In this document: piece by piece, positions 52,537 through 62,042 of the stretch
Position numbering within the stretch: position 1 is the stretch's first letter
Layout of the letters: the number at the start of each line of letters is the position of its first letter
Source: Clostridium sp. CAG:632
GTDB taxonomy: Bacteria; Bacillota; Clostridia; Lachnospirales; Lachnospiraceae
Assembly: GCA_000431515.1 (NCBI GenBank)
Contig: HF991345.1
Span: 9,876 to 73,875 of the forward strand
Reading direction: 5' to 3'
DNA: 64,000 bases
Notes under the pieces: generated by a model
Seen by the model: only the letters and a program-made list of their open reading frames with translations
Told to the model about the DNA's origin: nothing
Database searches by the model: none
Translations under genes and position numbers: made by a program

Positions 52537-52966
52537 AGGGGAGTCCCGCGATACAGGTGGTAACTGGGGGGCGACTACTGTCCCGCAATACAGGCAGCAG
52601 TGCAGGACGCGCTCTCGCTCAAATCGGAACATAGCGGCACATAAGATGCCAAAGGACGGCATCTAAGTGCCAATGTTCCTACATGGTCCTGCCACTTGCT
52701 CCTGTATCTTGGGACTGAGCCGGCATGTACAGTTTTAGTATCTGGCATGTGCGGGACTGGCGAGGCATGCGCAGCTGACAGCGTTCGGAGCGAATGATGA
52801 TTCTATGAAGGGGCGTTTGCACCCGCCGGTACTTAATGAGTGCAGAGCACGAATTTAGTATCCGCTGCGTGGGGCAATTTAGTGGGAACGGTCCCGGAAT
52901 AGAACCATCATCGCGGAGAAAGCGTCAGCCGTATGCGCCTACCGTCCCGCAATGCAGGCTAGCAGT
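52537..52966. other. Large structured element of nested inverted repeats (possible ncRNA or small mobile unit)
   Basis: A gene-free, GC-richer stretch that folds into two big domains. Domain 1: 52581-52607 pairs imperfectly with 52687-52714 and encloses a long hairpin at 52626-52679 (GGAACAT/ATGTTCC, GGCAC/GTGCC, AGATGCC/GGCATCT). Domain 2: TGCGGGAC 52750-52757 with GTCCCGCA 52944-52951; 52763-52779 with 52924-52940 (about 15 bp); 52794-52806 with 52899-52911 (12 of 13); plus small hairpins inside. The motif GTCCCGCRATRCAGG occurs at 52543, 52580 and 52944. The strand of any transcript is unknown. I do not recognise a known RNA family. Confidence 0.6.
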
Positions 52967-53035
52967 TGATTTTCCCAATTTAATACTATATGATAGAGGA
53001 AATAAAAGGAATTCAGGGGAAAAGAGGGCGTACAA

Positions 53036-55528
53036 ATGGAAAATCAGACAGAGGTAAGGCCGGTGGTCAGTGGCTCCGTCATGAAATTACTGGAGTATCT
53101 GCTATATGTTACCTGCACCGGATTTCATGTATTATATGCACATGATCAGGTGCCGGAAGTTGAAGATCGGTGCCTGATCTGGATGCTTGCCTGCGGAGCA
53201 GTGATGATTGCAGTTATGCTGATCATGAAGAATGATGTATGGCAGCAGATTATTATTATTACACTGGCAACAACAACAACGTTTGTTGTGGGATATTGGG
53301 TACATACAATGGAGTTTGGACTTACGGTTTATCTGGTTATGGGCATTATGGTGGCATGGCTGCAGAAACCGGTTCTGAACATTATCAGTTCAATAGAAGG
53401 CTTGCTGGCAATGATACTGGCTTATGTATGTTTCAAAGATGTTATTTTGGAGAAGGTTTCCGGACTGTTTTATCTTACGATGACGATTATCGGTGCATTT
53501 GCAATGGCATCCATCTGTTATATGGTGATCCGTTACCGGAAGCAGGTTGCATTTATTGAGGAACAGAAACAATCACTGATACAGGCACAGAAAAGTAAGG
53601 ATATGTTCTTTGCCAATATGTCACATGAAATACGGACACCGATGAATGCAGTTGTCGGTATGTGTGAGCTGATATTGCGGGAACCGAATCTTTCAGATAC
53701 TGTTCGTGAGAATGCGGTAGGAATCCGAAATTCCGGAAAAAATCTGTTGGCAATCATTAATGACATCCTGGATTTTTCAAAAATAGAATCAGGAAAGCTT
53801 TATTATGCACAGGAACCGTATAATCTCTCATCGGTGATTAACGATGTAGTGGCAATGGCAATGGTCCGAAAAGGAAAAAAACCGATTGAAGTTCTGGTGG
53901 ATTGTGATTCAAATATGCCGGCGGTTCTGATCGGGGACGAGATGCGGATTCGACAGATCATTACGAATCTGATGGGAAATGCCGTGAAATTTACGGAGGA
54001 AGGACGGATAAAACTGACATTGCGTTCGGAAAAATCCGGTACCGGGGTTCTTTTGCGAGTGGTGGTTTCAGATACCGGAATCGGAATTCGGGAAGAAGAT
54101 CTGAAACTTTTGTTTGAAGCATTTATGCGGCTGGATGCTAAAAAGAACTCTTCTGTAGAGGGAACCGGCCTTGGACTTGCTATTACGAAACGCCTGGTGG
54201 AAGGCATGCATGGAGAACTGACGATTACCAGTAAATACGGAGAAGGCTCTGAGTTTGGTTTTTTTATTCCTCAGGGAGTTGCGGATAGAAAGCCGATTGT
54301 GCATCTGAGACAACCGAAAAAAGAATATCATATATTACTGATACCGGATTTTGAAAGGATTTCCAATGAATCCGTCCGACAGGAATATGGGGAATTCCTG
54401 GAGCGTCTGATCGCACAACTGGGTATTCGTGGGTATATGGTCACGGATGAGAAAACGAGGCAGCAGCAGATTGTCTCAATTCTGGAGCAGGATCCGGAGG
54501 CGGATTATACCCATATATTTATTTCCGGATATGAATATCAGGCAAATGAACAGTTATATGACCGCTTGGCGGAAGAAATACAGATATGTGTGGTGATTGA
54601 ACGGGATACCGTATTTCATGGCGGGAAAAACATCCGGATCATCTATAAACCGATGTATCTGTTAACCATGGCAGCAATCTTAAACGGCGAGAGTGTTACC
54701 GGTCTGTCTAAAAAACGGGAACAGGAGCGTATTCGTTTTATCGCACCGGCTTGTAAGGTTCTGGCGGTAGATGATAATATGGTTAATCTTCAGGTGATCA
54801 AGGGATTGTTAAAAACTTACCGGATAGAAGTTGATACAGTGGAGAGTGCCGGAGAAGCATTGGCTGAGATGAGAAACGGAAAGTACGATCTGGTTCTGAT
54901 GGATCATATGATGCCGGTTATGGATGGTATGGAAGCGGTGGAGAAAATCCGTGCTGATAAGGAACATTACGATCAGAATATTCCGATCATAGCATTAACT
55001 GCGAATGCCGTGAACGGAGCGAAAAACATGTTTCTGAAGAACGGATTCCAGGACTTTATTGCAAAGCCGATTGAGATTGCAGCTCTGGAGCATGTGTTAT
55101 TAAGCTGGCTGCCGAAGGATAAAGTAGAATTACAGGAAGGACAGATGAACGCAGTCCGCATGAAACCGGAAGATGAGGATGACTCTATATATCATTTTGA
55201 AACAATTGATGAAAAAGTAGGTTTGTCTTATTTCGCAAATCAACGGGCGGATTATGAGGATATCCTCAGGATTTTTTATGAAGGCGGAAAGAAAAAACAG
55301 ATAGAACTTCGGGATGCATATGAGACCGGAAATATGCAGGCATATATGATTCAGGTACATTCCTTAAAGAGTACTGCTCTGAACATAGGAGCTGTCCGGC
55401 TGTCGGAGATGGCAAAGAATCAGGAAGTGGCAGCCAGGTCATCCAGGCTGGAGGAGGTTATACAAAATCACGACAGTATGATGGAAGAGTATCGGCTGGT
55501 ATTACAGGACATTGAAAAAGTGCTGTAG
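53036..55528 (+). CDS. Hybrid sensor histidine kinase with receiver and HPt domains (second)
   Basis: 830 residues. About five membrane helices occupy ~15-165 with almost no extracellular loop. Then come a short coiled linker, H-box MSHEIRTPMN (His near 197), ATPase motifs NLMGNAVKFTEEG, DTGIGI and GLGLAITKRL, a divergent receiver-like segment ~430-560, a true receiver with LMDHMMPVMDG (Asp ~622) and an HPt with QVHSLKSTALNIG (His ~774). It has the same domain plan as the kinase at 32638 but a different sensor part. No cognate regulator is adjacent. The region ahead holds the structured element. Confidence 0.9.
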   Translation: MENQTEVRPVVSGSVMKLLEYLLYVTCTGFHVLYAHDQVPEVEDRCLIWMLACGAVMIAVMLIMKNDVWQQIIIITLATTTTFVVGYWVHTMEFGLTVYLVMGIMVAWLQKPVLNIISSIEGLLAMILAYVCFKDVILEKVSGLFYLTMTIIGAFAMASICYMVIRYRKQVAFIEEQKQSLIQAQKSKDMFFANMSHEIRTPMNAVVGMCELILREPNLSDTVRENAVGIRNSGKNLLAIINDILDFSKIESGKLYYAQEPYNLSSVINDVVAMAMVRKGKKPIEVLVDCDSNMPAVLIGDEMRIRQIITNLMGNAVKFTEEGRIKLTLRSEKSGTGVLLRVVVSDTGIGIREEDLKLLFEAFMRLDAKKNSSVEGTGLGLAITKRLVEGMHGELTITSKYGEGSEFGFFIPQGVADRKPIVHLRQPKKEYHILLIPDFERISNESVRQEYGEFLERLIAQLGIRGYMVTDEKTRQQQIVSILEQDPEADYTHIFISGYEYQANEQLYDRLAEEIQICVVIERDTVFHGGKNIRIIYKPMYLLTMAAILNGESVTGLSKKREQERIRFIAPACKVLAVDDNMVNLQVIKGLLKTYRIEVDTVESAGEALAEMRNGKYDLVLMDHMMPVMDGMEAVEKIRADKEHYDQNIPIIALTANAVNGAKNMFLKNGFQDFIAKPIEIAALEHVLLSWLPKDKVELQEGQMNAVRMKPEDEDDSIYHFETIDEKVGLSYFANQRADYEDILRIFYEGGKKKQIELRDAYETGNMQAYMIQVHSLKSTALNIGAVRLSEMAKNQEVAARSSRLEEVIQNHDSMMEEYRLVLQDIEKVL

Positions 55529-55543
55529 ATAAATATTATGTAT

Positions 55544-55579
55544 TCTCCTGACCGGATATTGCTTTATCCGGACAGGAGA
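55544..55579. terminator. Bidirectional hairpin between convergent genes
   Basis: TCTCCTG-A-CCGGATA pairs with TATCCGG-A-CAGGAGA (14 bp with one mismatch) around a six-base loop. There is no clear T-run on either side, but it sits between two convergent stops. Confidence 0.6.
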
Positions 55580-55611
55580 GTCAATTGTATGATGCATATA
55601 ATTTTAAAAGA

Positions 55612-56217
55612 TTATTTTTGATTCAGGCAAGGTGCAGAGGTATCGAAGTCAGGATTGAATGCATAGAAGTTCTTAGAATCCAGATCATCCTGGACAATCC
55701 GCAGACTTTCTCCGAATCGCTGGAAATGCACTACCTCTCTGGCACGAAGAAACTTTAAGACTTCGTATACATCCGGAGAGTCTTTACACAGGCGGAGCAG
55801 ATTATCATAGGTAGTTCTTGCCTTTTGCTCGGCAGCCATATCCTCATGCAGATCAGTAATTGGATCTCCCTTTACTGCGAATTCACAGGCGTTAAACGGA
55901 ACGCCGCCGGCCGCCTGTGGCCAGATGCCAAGCGTATGGTCGGTATAATATTTATCAAAGCCTGATTTTTCTATCTCATCTATGGAAAGTCTTCTGGTAA
56001 GCTGATAGACAATGGCACAGACCATTTCGCCATGACCCAGTTCCTCCGTTGCAATATCCGTAAGAACACCGGCTACACGATTATTCTTCATAGAGTATCG
56101 CTGTGACAGATAGCGCATGGCGGCCCCGGATTCACCATCCGGACCGCCCGATGGCAGATATAATTTCCAGAGAATTTTGATCGGCAGAGGTCGCAGATCT
56201 GTGATATCGAAAAGCAA
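55612..56217 (-). CDS. CotJC-like manganese-catalase-fold spore coat protein, 5' end replaced
   Basis: From GGPDGE onward this is a CotJC: RYLSQRYSM, LTDIATEELGHGEM, AAGGVPF, DITDLHEDMAAEQKAR-like block and AREVVHFQRF supply the Glu/His ligands of the di-manganese site. CotJC normally has ~30-35 further residues before GGPDGE; here they are replaced by unrelated codons shared with the end of a serine recombinase gene, and the only start is a TTG without a good ribosome binding site. No cotJA or cotJB is nearby. Either the gene is broken, or excision of an element would rebuild it during sporulation. Confidence 0.75.
   Translation of the reverse strand: MLFDITDLRPLPIKILWKLYLPSGGPDGESGAAMRYLSQRYSMKNNRVAGVLTDIATEELGHGEMVCAIVYQLTRRLSIDEIEKSGFDKYYTDHTLGIWPQAAGGVPFNACEFAVKGDPITDLHEDMAAEQKARTTYDNLLRLCKDSPDVYEVLKFLRAREVVHFQRFGESLRIVQDDLDSKNFYAFNPDFDTSAPCLNQK
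56131..56160 (-). other. Probable recombination junction (att-like) inside cotJC
   Basis: Similarity to CotJC begins abruptly at the GGPDGE codons (about 56131-56148), and the recombinase stop codon TGA lies within the same codons in another frame. The sequence upstream on the minus strand belongs to the recombinase gene. This is where an attL or attR of a serine-recombinase element would be expected. Confidence 0.5.
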
Positions 56218-57391
56218 TTCCGCATTCGGTCAGAATCCTGTTTTTTTGCCCGGCAGACAGACCGGGAGCAGAAAGGGCGGCCAGACAGACGGGCGGCAAT
56301 GGTGAGTCCGGACGATTCAGAGCCTGCATGACCATGGATTCCAAATTATGGCGGCTAATGTAGTGTGAGCAATGGCAGGAACCATGATTATAACCGGAAC
56401 ACTGAAATGCGGTTCCTTTATGAATCTGGATCAGAGGACAGTGGCAGGTGCCACAGTAGATCAGTCCTTTCAGGTAATATGGAGAGACCGCTTCCGATAG
56501 GAAATCCGAAGTGCCGGTGTCTGCGGCGTGTTCCTTCTGCCAGCGGTCCTGTACCTGTTTCCAGAGAGAATCAGAAATCAGTGCCGGATGTATACCATCT
56601 GCATAATCCATGGGAGTGTAGAGATAATTACGGTCATGGATTACCGGTACGGTGGGAAAAGCAGAAGAATCCCGACAGCTGCGTTTCCGTAGTTTTCCGA
56701 TATAGACCGGGTTCAACAGAATGTAGGTGATGGAGCGCGGGGTAAAAGGCTTGTTGCGGACAGTGCGGACTCCGGCATGTTGGAGGGCATCCATGATTTC
56801 TTTTATGGAAGAACCGGAAGCATAAGCCCGGAACATAAAGGAAACCCAGGGAGCCTGTTCCGGGTGAGGCTCGAAGGAACACGCTCCCATCCGGTAGCCG
56901 AACGGAGGTGTAGAGATGGCACGTCCTCTGGAAAAACGCTCCTGCATTCCACGACGTACCTCCTGCGCCAGATTGATCGAATAATATTCATCCATAGCTT
57001 CTAAAAGTGCTTCGATTAAAATCGCAGTCGGATCGTGAGAAAGCGGTTCGGTAACGGATATTACTTCAATCCCGCATTCTTTCCGCAGTATCGATTTATA
57101 GAAAATGCTGTCCTGCCGGCTGCGGGCAAATCTTGAAAACTTCCAGACGAGGATATTCTGAAAAGGCGGCTGATAGCGGCCGGCTCTGGCGAGCGCGATC
57201 ATTTGCTGAAAGGCGGGACGCCTATCGGCGGTTCTTCCGCTGATCCCTTCATCTACAAAAACATAAGCATCGGGAATCTGCATATCATGAGCTGTGGCAT
57301 ATTCCTCAATTCGCTTTCGCTGACTGGCGGGGGAGAATTCAATCTGATCTTCTGTAGAGACCCGGATATATGCAGCTGAGACAACGGACAT
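56132..57391 (-). CDS. Large serine recombinase
   Basis: 419 residues. The resolvase domain (1-150) has AAYIRVSTEDQ with the catalytic serine near 12, the loop VDEGISGRTADRRPAFQQM, and WKFSRFARSRQDS. A recombinase domain follows (TPPFGYRMG, GSSIKEIMDALQ, RSITYILLNPVYIGK) and a zinc-ribbon (GLIYCGTCHCPL, then CSGYNHGSC, CSHY). It is somewhat short at the C-terminus; the coiled-coil end of phage integrases is missing or cut. Its last ~29 codons overlap the truncated cotJC gene. It probably drove insertion or excision at that site. No phage structural genes are nearby. Confidence 0.88.
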   Translation of the reverse strand: MSVVSAAYIRVSTEDQIEFSPASQRKRIEEYATAHDMQIPDAYVFVDEGISGRTADRRPAFQQMIALARAGRYQPPFQNILVWKFSRFARSRQDSIFYKSILRKECGIEVISVTEPLSHDPTAILIEALLEAMDEYYSINLAQEVRRGMQERFSRGRAISTPPFGYRMGACSFEPHPEQAPWVSFMFRAYASGSSIKEIMDALQHAGVRTVRNKPFTPRSITYILLNPVYIGKLRKRSCRDSSAFPTVPVIHDRNYLYTPMDYADGIHPALISDSLWKQVQDRWQKEHAADTGTSDFLSEAVSPYYLKGLIYCGTCHCPLIQIHKGTAFQCSGYNHGSCHCSHYISRHNLESMVMQALNRPDSPLPPVCLAALSAPGLSAGQKNRILTECGIAFRYHRSATSADQNSLEIISAIGRSGW

Positions 57392-57468
57392 AAAGATAAC
57401 CTCTAAAAGAGAAGAATCACTATAACTTATGAATAGAAAAGACAGTTTATGTATTTTTTATTTTTCTA

Positions 57469-57496
57469 TTGACGTTTGATTCAAACTATGTATAAT
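57469..57496 (+). promoter_or_regulatory. Promoter of the regulator-pot operon
   Basis: TTGACG at 57469-57474, 16 bases, TATAAT at 57491-57496. Confidence 0.75.
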
Positions 57497-57517
57497 TGAG
57501 TAGGTGGTTTAGCAAAA

Positions 57518-57534
57518 CTAAACTTCAAGTTTAG
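57518..57534. promoter_or_regulatory. Palindromic operator candidate for the XRE-cupin regulator
   Basis: CTAAACTT-C-AAGTTTAG is a perfect 8-bp inverted repeat 22 bases after the -10, a good place for autoregulation. Confidence 0.55.
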
Positions 57535-57580
57535 AATTAAGTAACTGCCGGAGAGACGGCAGATAAAGTCAGGTGCAGAA

Positions 57581-58114
57581 ATGAATATAGGGAAAAAGAT
57601 TAAAGTATTACGGGTACAGAAAGGACTTACACAGGAAGAACTGGCTGACCGGGCAGAGCTGTCCAAGGGATTTATTTCTCAGGTCGAGCGGGATCTGACG
57701 TCGCCGTCCATTGCGACGCTGATGGATATCCTACAATGTCTGGGTACGGATCTTAAAACATTTTTCAGTGATTCCGAGGATACACAGGTGGTATTTCATA
57801 AGGGCGATTTCTTTGAAAAAACAGATGCGGAGCTTAAAAACCGCATTGAGTGGATCATACCCAATGCCCAGAAAAACATGATGGAGCCGATTCTGGTCAC
57901 GATAGAACCGGGTGGCTCTACCTATCCGGACAATCCGCATGAGGGTGAGGAGTTTGGTTATGTATTGACCGGCAGTATTGAGATTCATCTGGGGGGACAG
58001 GTGCATAAGGCAAAAAAGCGGGAATCTTTTTATTTTACACCGGCACAGAAGCATTATATAACATCGAAAAACGGTGCGGAAATACTCTGGGTTAGTACAC
58101 CGCCCAGCTTTTAG
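57581..58114 (+). CDS. XRE-family regulator with C-terminal cupin domain
   Basis: 177 residues. Helix-turn-helix at 1-60 (IKVLRVQKGLTQEELADRAEL, SKGFISQVERDLTSPSIATL) and a cupin at ~105-175 (PHEGEEFGYVLTGSIEIHL, FYFTPAQKHY). Regulators of this kind precede potABCD in many Clostridia and sense a small ligand, possibly a polyamine, through the cupin. It stands 66 bases ahead of the potA start and shares its direction. Confidence 0.9.
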   Translation: MNIGKKIKVLRVQKGLTQEELADRAELSKGFISQVERDLTSPSIATLMDILQCLGTDLKTFFSDSEDTQVVFHKGDFFEKTDAELKNRIEWIIPNAQKNMMEPILVTIEPGGSTYPDNPHEGEEFGYVLTGSIEIHLGGQVHKAKKRESFYFTPAQKHYITSKNGAEILWVSTPPSF

Positions 58115-58180
58115 AGCAGGCTTTTAGGATAGATTTTGAATAGAACAATCACAGCAGAGTCATCTCACAGGAGGAAGAAA

Positions 58181-59227
58181 ATGAGTAATGTATTGATTGA
58201 GTTAAAAGGATTGACAAAGAATTTTGAGGACCAGCAGGTGTTAAAGGGTATTGATTTAAATATTTACGAGAATGAGTTCCTGACTTTGCTTGGACCTTCC
58301 GGCTGCGGAAAGACGACCACGCTGCGGATCATTGCCGGTTTTGATGAGCCGAGCGGCGGCGAAGTTCTGTTTGATGGTGTCGATATTTCCAAGATTCCTT
58401 CGTATAAGCGCGAGGTAAATACCGTATTTCAGAAATATGCACTGTTCCCATTTCTGAATGTGTATGAAAATGTTGCTTTTGGACTTAAGCTTAAAAAGAT
58501 GGATAAAAGCCTGATTGAACATAAAGTTACGAAAACATTGAAGCTGGTAGGTCTGGAGGGGTTCGATAAAAGAGATGTTACAAAATTATCCGGTGGACAA
58601 CAGCAGCGGGTAGCAATTGCCAGAGCATTGGTTAACGAACCTAAGGTACTTCTGTTGGATGAGCCGCTTGGCGCACTGGATGCGAAGCTCCGGAAAGAGA
58701 TGCAGGGCGAGCTTAAGAAGATTCAGAAAGAGGTTGGTATTACCTTTATCTTTGTCACCCATGATCAGGAAGAAGCACTGTCCATGTCGGATACCGTTGT
58801 GGTTATGAATGAGGGAATCATTCAGCAGGTAGGTACACCGGAGGATATTTACAATGAGCCGGAGAACCGCTTTGTAGCAAGCTTTATCGGCGAGTCGAAT
58901 ATCATGGAAGGTCATATGCTGGATGATCTTCTGGTAGAGTTTGACGGCTATGAGTTCGAGTGTGTGGATAAGGGATTTAAGAAGAATGAACAGGTAGAGG
59001 TCGTGATCCGGCCGGAGGATATCGATATCGTAGAACCGCAGGAAGCGAAGATCCAGGGGGTTGTGAAGTCAATTATATTCAAGGGCGTACATCATGAGAT
59101 CGTGGTAGAGACAGAGCAGCGGGATTATACCGTTCACACCACCGATTATTTTGAGGTGGGATTAAAGGTTGGTCTGAAGTTCGGTCCGGACGATATTCAT
59201 GTAATGTATCGTATGGATTGGGAATAG
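58181..59227 (+). CDS. potA: Spermidine/putrescine ABC transporter ATP-binding protein PotA
   Basis: About 348 residues. Walker [10 protein letters not shown] near 38, Q-loop [10 protein letters not shown], signature LSGGQQQR, Walker [13 protein letters not shown] and the switch [12 protein letters not shown]-terminal OB-fold regulatory domain (TOBE, ~240-345) is present, as in PotA and other MOI-type ATPases. It powers the PotB/PotC permeases. ATG 58181 is supported by GGAGG; an earlier in-frame ATG at 58136 lacks one. Confidence 0.95.
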   Translation: MSNVLIELKGLTKNFEDQQVLKGIDLNIYENEFLTLLGPSGCGKTTTLRIIAGFDEPSGGEVLFDGVDISKIPSYKREVNTVFQKYALFPFLNVYENVAFGLKLKKMDKSLIEHKVTKTLKLVGLEGFDKRDVTKLSGGQQQRVAIARALVNEPKVLLLDEPLGALDAKLRKEMQGELKKIQKEVGITFIFVTHDQEEALSMSDTVVVMNEGIIQQVGTPEDIYNEPENRFVASFIGESNIMEGHMLDDLLVEFDGYEFECVDKGFKKNEQVEVVIRPEDIDIVEPQEAKIQGVVKSIIFKGVHHEIVVETEQRDYTVHTTDYFEVGLKVGLKFGPDDIHVMYRMDWE

Positions 59228-59237
59228 GAGGCGGCGA

Positions 59238-60065
59238 ATGAGACACTTTGTAAAGCTTGTCCGACCATATATGATCTGGGCGGTTGTTATGATTATTGTG
59301 CCATTGCTTCTGATCGTGTTATATTCTGTAACGACCGGAGGAAATGATCTGGTAAATATTCAGTTTACACTGGATAATTTTAAGAGAATGACAGAACCTG
59401 TCTATGTGGCGGTGTTTTTGAAGTCCTTTCGGTTAGGACTTTTATCAGTGGCAATCTGTCTGGTGTTAGGTTATATTCTGGCATATTTTATTAGTCGGTT
59501 TAATGAAAAAATACAGAATATACTGGTGCTGTTTGTAACGATTCCTATGTGGATCAATACATTGCTCCGCACCTACGCATGGATCTGTCTGCTGGCAGAT
59601 AAGGGTCTGATCAATACATTTCTCGGATGGCTTGGGATCCCGCCGATCACGATGATGTATACGGATTTTGCGGTAGTGATTGGATTGGTCAGTGACCTGC
59701 TTCCGTTTATGGTAATTCCTATCCATACTTCATTGTGCAAAATAGATACATCTCTTTTGGAAGCAGCAATGGATCTGGGAGCAAATAAATTTCAGACATT
59801 TTGGAGAGTTACATTTAAGCTGTCGATTCCGGGCGTGCTAAATGGAGTGATCATGACATTTTTATTATCCATTTCAACCTTCGTTATTCCAAAACTGCTG
59901 GGTGGAGGACAGTATATGCTGATCGGTAACCTGATTGAGAATCAGTTTATTTCCGTCGGAGACTGGAATTTCGGAAGCGCGATCTCCGTGATCCTTGCAT
60001 TTATTATATTGATCGCAATTACGCAGATGAAACGGTTTGACCGGGAAGACAATGAGGAGGAATAA
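59238..60065 (+). CDS. potB: Spermidine/putrescine ABC transporter permease PotB
   Basis: 275 residues, six membrane helices. The ATPase-contact EAA loop is EAAMDLGANKFQTFWRVTFKLSIPG near residue 175; NTLLRTYAW near 112 is a typical PotB segment. It starts ten bases after potA, with AGGAGG upstream. Confidence 0.94.
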   Translation: MRHFVKLVRPYMIWAVVMIIVPLLLIVLYSVTTGGNDLVNIQFTLDNFKRMTEPVYVAVFLKSFRLGLLSVAICLVLGYILAYFISRFNEKIQNILVLFVTIPMWINTLLRTYAWICLLADKGLINTFLGWLGIPPITMMYTDFAVVIGLVSDLLPFMVIPIHTSLCKIDTSLLEAAMDLGANKFQTFWRVTFKLSIPGVLNGVIMTFLLSISTFVIPKLLGGGQYMLIGNLIENQFISVGDWNFGSAISVILAFIILIAITQMKRFDREDNEEE

Positions 60066-60069
60066 CGCA

Positions 60070-60885
60070 ATGAAAAAGAAAAAATTAGGCCCTGTGCTAT
60101 ATATCATATTGTGTTTCCTGTTCTTATATCTCCCAATTGTGGTAACGATGATTTATTCCTTTAATTCATCGAAATCACTGACCAGCTTCGAGAGTTTCTC
60201 ACTGCGCTGGTATGAGAATCTGTTCTCAAACGGCGAAATTATGCAGGCGGTTTATGTATCGGTCACAATAGCATTGCTGGCCACTGCGATTTCAACAATA
60301 CTCGGCACGATTACGGCGATTGGTTTATCTAAGTCCCGGAAGGTATTAAAGGATATTATATTAAATGTAAATAATGTGCCGATCATGAATCCGGATATTG
60401 TAACGGCAATCGGACTGATGATATTATTCTCATCTCTGAAGATGGAAAAGGGATATTTAACGATGCTGCTGGCACATATTGCGTTCTGTACGCCCTATGT
60501 GATTACAAGTGTATATCCTAAGGTGCGGAATATGGATCCTAATCTTGCGAATGCAGCAATGGATCTCGGAGCAACACCGTTCCAGGCATTGACCAAGGTC
60601 ATCCTGCCGATGCTGAAGGAAGGGATTTATGCCGGTGTGCTGCTGGCATTTACAATGTCTTTTGATGATTTTGTCATCTCATATTTTGTTACAGGTAATG
60701 GAGTATCCAATATTTCCATTATTGTATATAACATGACGAAGCGGACGAATCCAACGATCAATGCTTTGTCAACGCTGGTAATCCTGGTGATTGTCATTAC
60801 TCTGGTCTGTATCAATGTAATACCGATGGTAGTACGAAAGAGGAAAGAGAAAAAAATCAGATTATTGCAGGAAAAAGGAATATAA
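60070..60885 (+). CDS. potC: Spermidine/putrescine ABC transporter permease PotC
   Basis: 271 residues, six membrane helices. FNSSKSLTSFESFSLRWYENLF near 25 is the PotC signature region, and NAAMDLGATPFQALTKVILPM near 165 is the EAA loop. ATG 60070 is preceded by GAGGAGG and lies four bases after potB; an upstream in-frame ATG at 60037 would overlap potB. Confidence 0.94.
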   Translation: MKKKKLGPVLYIILCFLFLYLPIVVTMIYSFNSSKSLTSFESFSLRWYENLFSNGEIMQAVYVSVTIALLATAISTILGTITAIGLSKSRKVLKDIILNVNNVPIMNPDIVTAIGLMILFSSLKMEKGYLTMLLAHIAFCTPYVITSVYPKVRNMDPNLANAAMDLGATPFQALTKVILPMLKEGIYAGVLLAFTMSFDDFVISYFVTGNGVSNISIIVYNMTKRTNPTINALSTLVILVIVITLVCINVIPMVVRKRKEKKIRLLQEKGI

Positions 60886-60907
60886 CATTATAAGGAGGAA
60901 TTTAATA

Positions 60908-61975
60908 ATGAAAAAGGGAATGAAGCTTAAGAAAAAATTAGGGCTTGTATTGGCAGGCATCCTATGTGCCGGACTGCTGGGAGGATGTGGTTCCGGTGAT
61001 AAGCCGACATTGAAAGTATACAGCTGGGGCGAGTATATTGATACCAGCCTGCTCGGAAAGTTTGAGAAAGAGTATAATTGTAAGGTTGTATATGAAACCT
61101 TCGATTCCAATGAATCTATGTATACAAAGATTCAGAGTGGTGAGACCTATGATGTACTGGTGCCGTCTGATTATATGATCGAGAGACTGATGAAGGAAGA
61201 TAAGTTGCAGCCGATCGACTGGTCTTTGGTGCCAAATGCAGCCGGTCTGGATGAGGCAGTGATGGGTGAAGCCTATGATCCGGACAACACATATTCGGTT
61301 CCGTTCTTCTATGGAACAGTCGGAATCCTGTATAATAAGAACGTAGTGGACGCAGGCGATCTGGAAGAAGGATGGGAGGTCCTGCGGAATACAGAATATG
61401 CCGGTGATATTTATATGTATGATTCTGAAAGGGATTCCTTTATGGTTGCATTGAAAGCACTGGGTTATTCCATGAATACAACCAATAAAGATGAAATTGA
61501 CCAGGCATATAACTGGTTGATTGAACAGCGCGATACTATGGCTCCGGTTTATGCGGGGGATGATGTCATTGATAATATGATTTCCGGCAATAAGTCTATG
61601 GCAGTAGTATACTCCGGAGATGCTGCGTATATCATGTCGGAAAATGAAGAACTGGAATATTATCAGCCAAAGGAAGGAACCAATATCTGGCAGGATGCTA
61701 TGGTAATTCCGGCAGATAGTACACAGGTAGAACTGGCACATGCATATATTAACTTTATGCTCGATCCGGATAATGCCTATGCGAATACTGCAGAAGTAGG
61801 TTATACATCGCCGGTGGTAGCAGCCAGAACAAAGGCCGCTGAGGAGGATTATCCTGGAATCAGTGCATATGTACCGGATACATCTGCATCAACCAATGAA
61901 GTGTTTGCATATCAGGAGCAGGAAACCAAAGAGTATTTTGCAGAATTATGGACGAAGGTAAAGGCTGCGAATTGA
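60908..61975 (+). CDS. potD: Spermidine/putrescine-binding lipoprotein PotD
   Basis: 355 residues. Lipobox LLGGCGSG with the cysteine near residue 26, then KVYSWGEYIDTSLLGKFEKEY, VLVPSDYMIERL and the family segments VPFFYGTVGILYN and AVVYSGDAAYIM. It binds polyamines outside the membrane and delivers them to PotBC. AAGGAGG lies before the ATG. Confidence 0.94.
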   Translation: MKKGMKLKKKLGLVLAGILCAGLLGGCGSGDKPTLKVYSWGEYIDTSLLGKFEKEYNCKVVYETFDSNESMYTKIQSGETYDVLVPSDYMIERLMKEDKLQPIDWSLVPNAAGLDEAVMGEAYDPDNTYSVPFFYGTVGILYNKNVVDAGDLEEGWEVLRNTEYAGDIYMYDSERDSFMVALKALGYSMNTTNKDEIDQAYNWLIEQRDTMAPVYAGDDVIDNMISGNKSMAVVYSGDAAYIMSENEELEYYQPKEGTNIWQDAMVIPADSTQVELAHAYINFMLDPDNAYANTAEVGYTSPVVAARTKAAEEDYPGISAYVPDTSASTNEVFAYQEQETKEYFAELWTKVKAAN

Positions 61976-62042
61976 GATAGATTTCGATAAAGCACTATTT
62001 ATCATATGGAAATGGTGGATAAAAGGAGAGGTATAAGATAAA

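Noticed and set aside
52745..52966. Group II intron (a segment resembles the start of a domain V)
   Set aside because: The rest of domain V does not fold as required and there is no intron-encoded protein.
52481..53057. Short open frames in the gap before the second kinase
   Set aside because: They are 60-73 codons, without ribosome binding sites, and run through the inverted repeats; structure explains the region better than coding.
60962..61741. Minus-strand open frame of 259 codons opposite potD
   Set aside because: It lies wholly inside potD on the other strand and encodes a His/Ile/Cys-rich product typical of antisense shadows.
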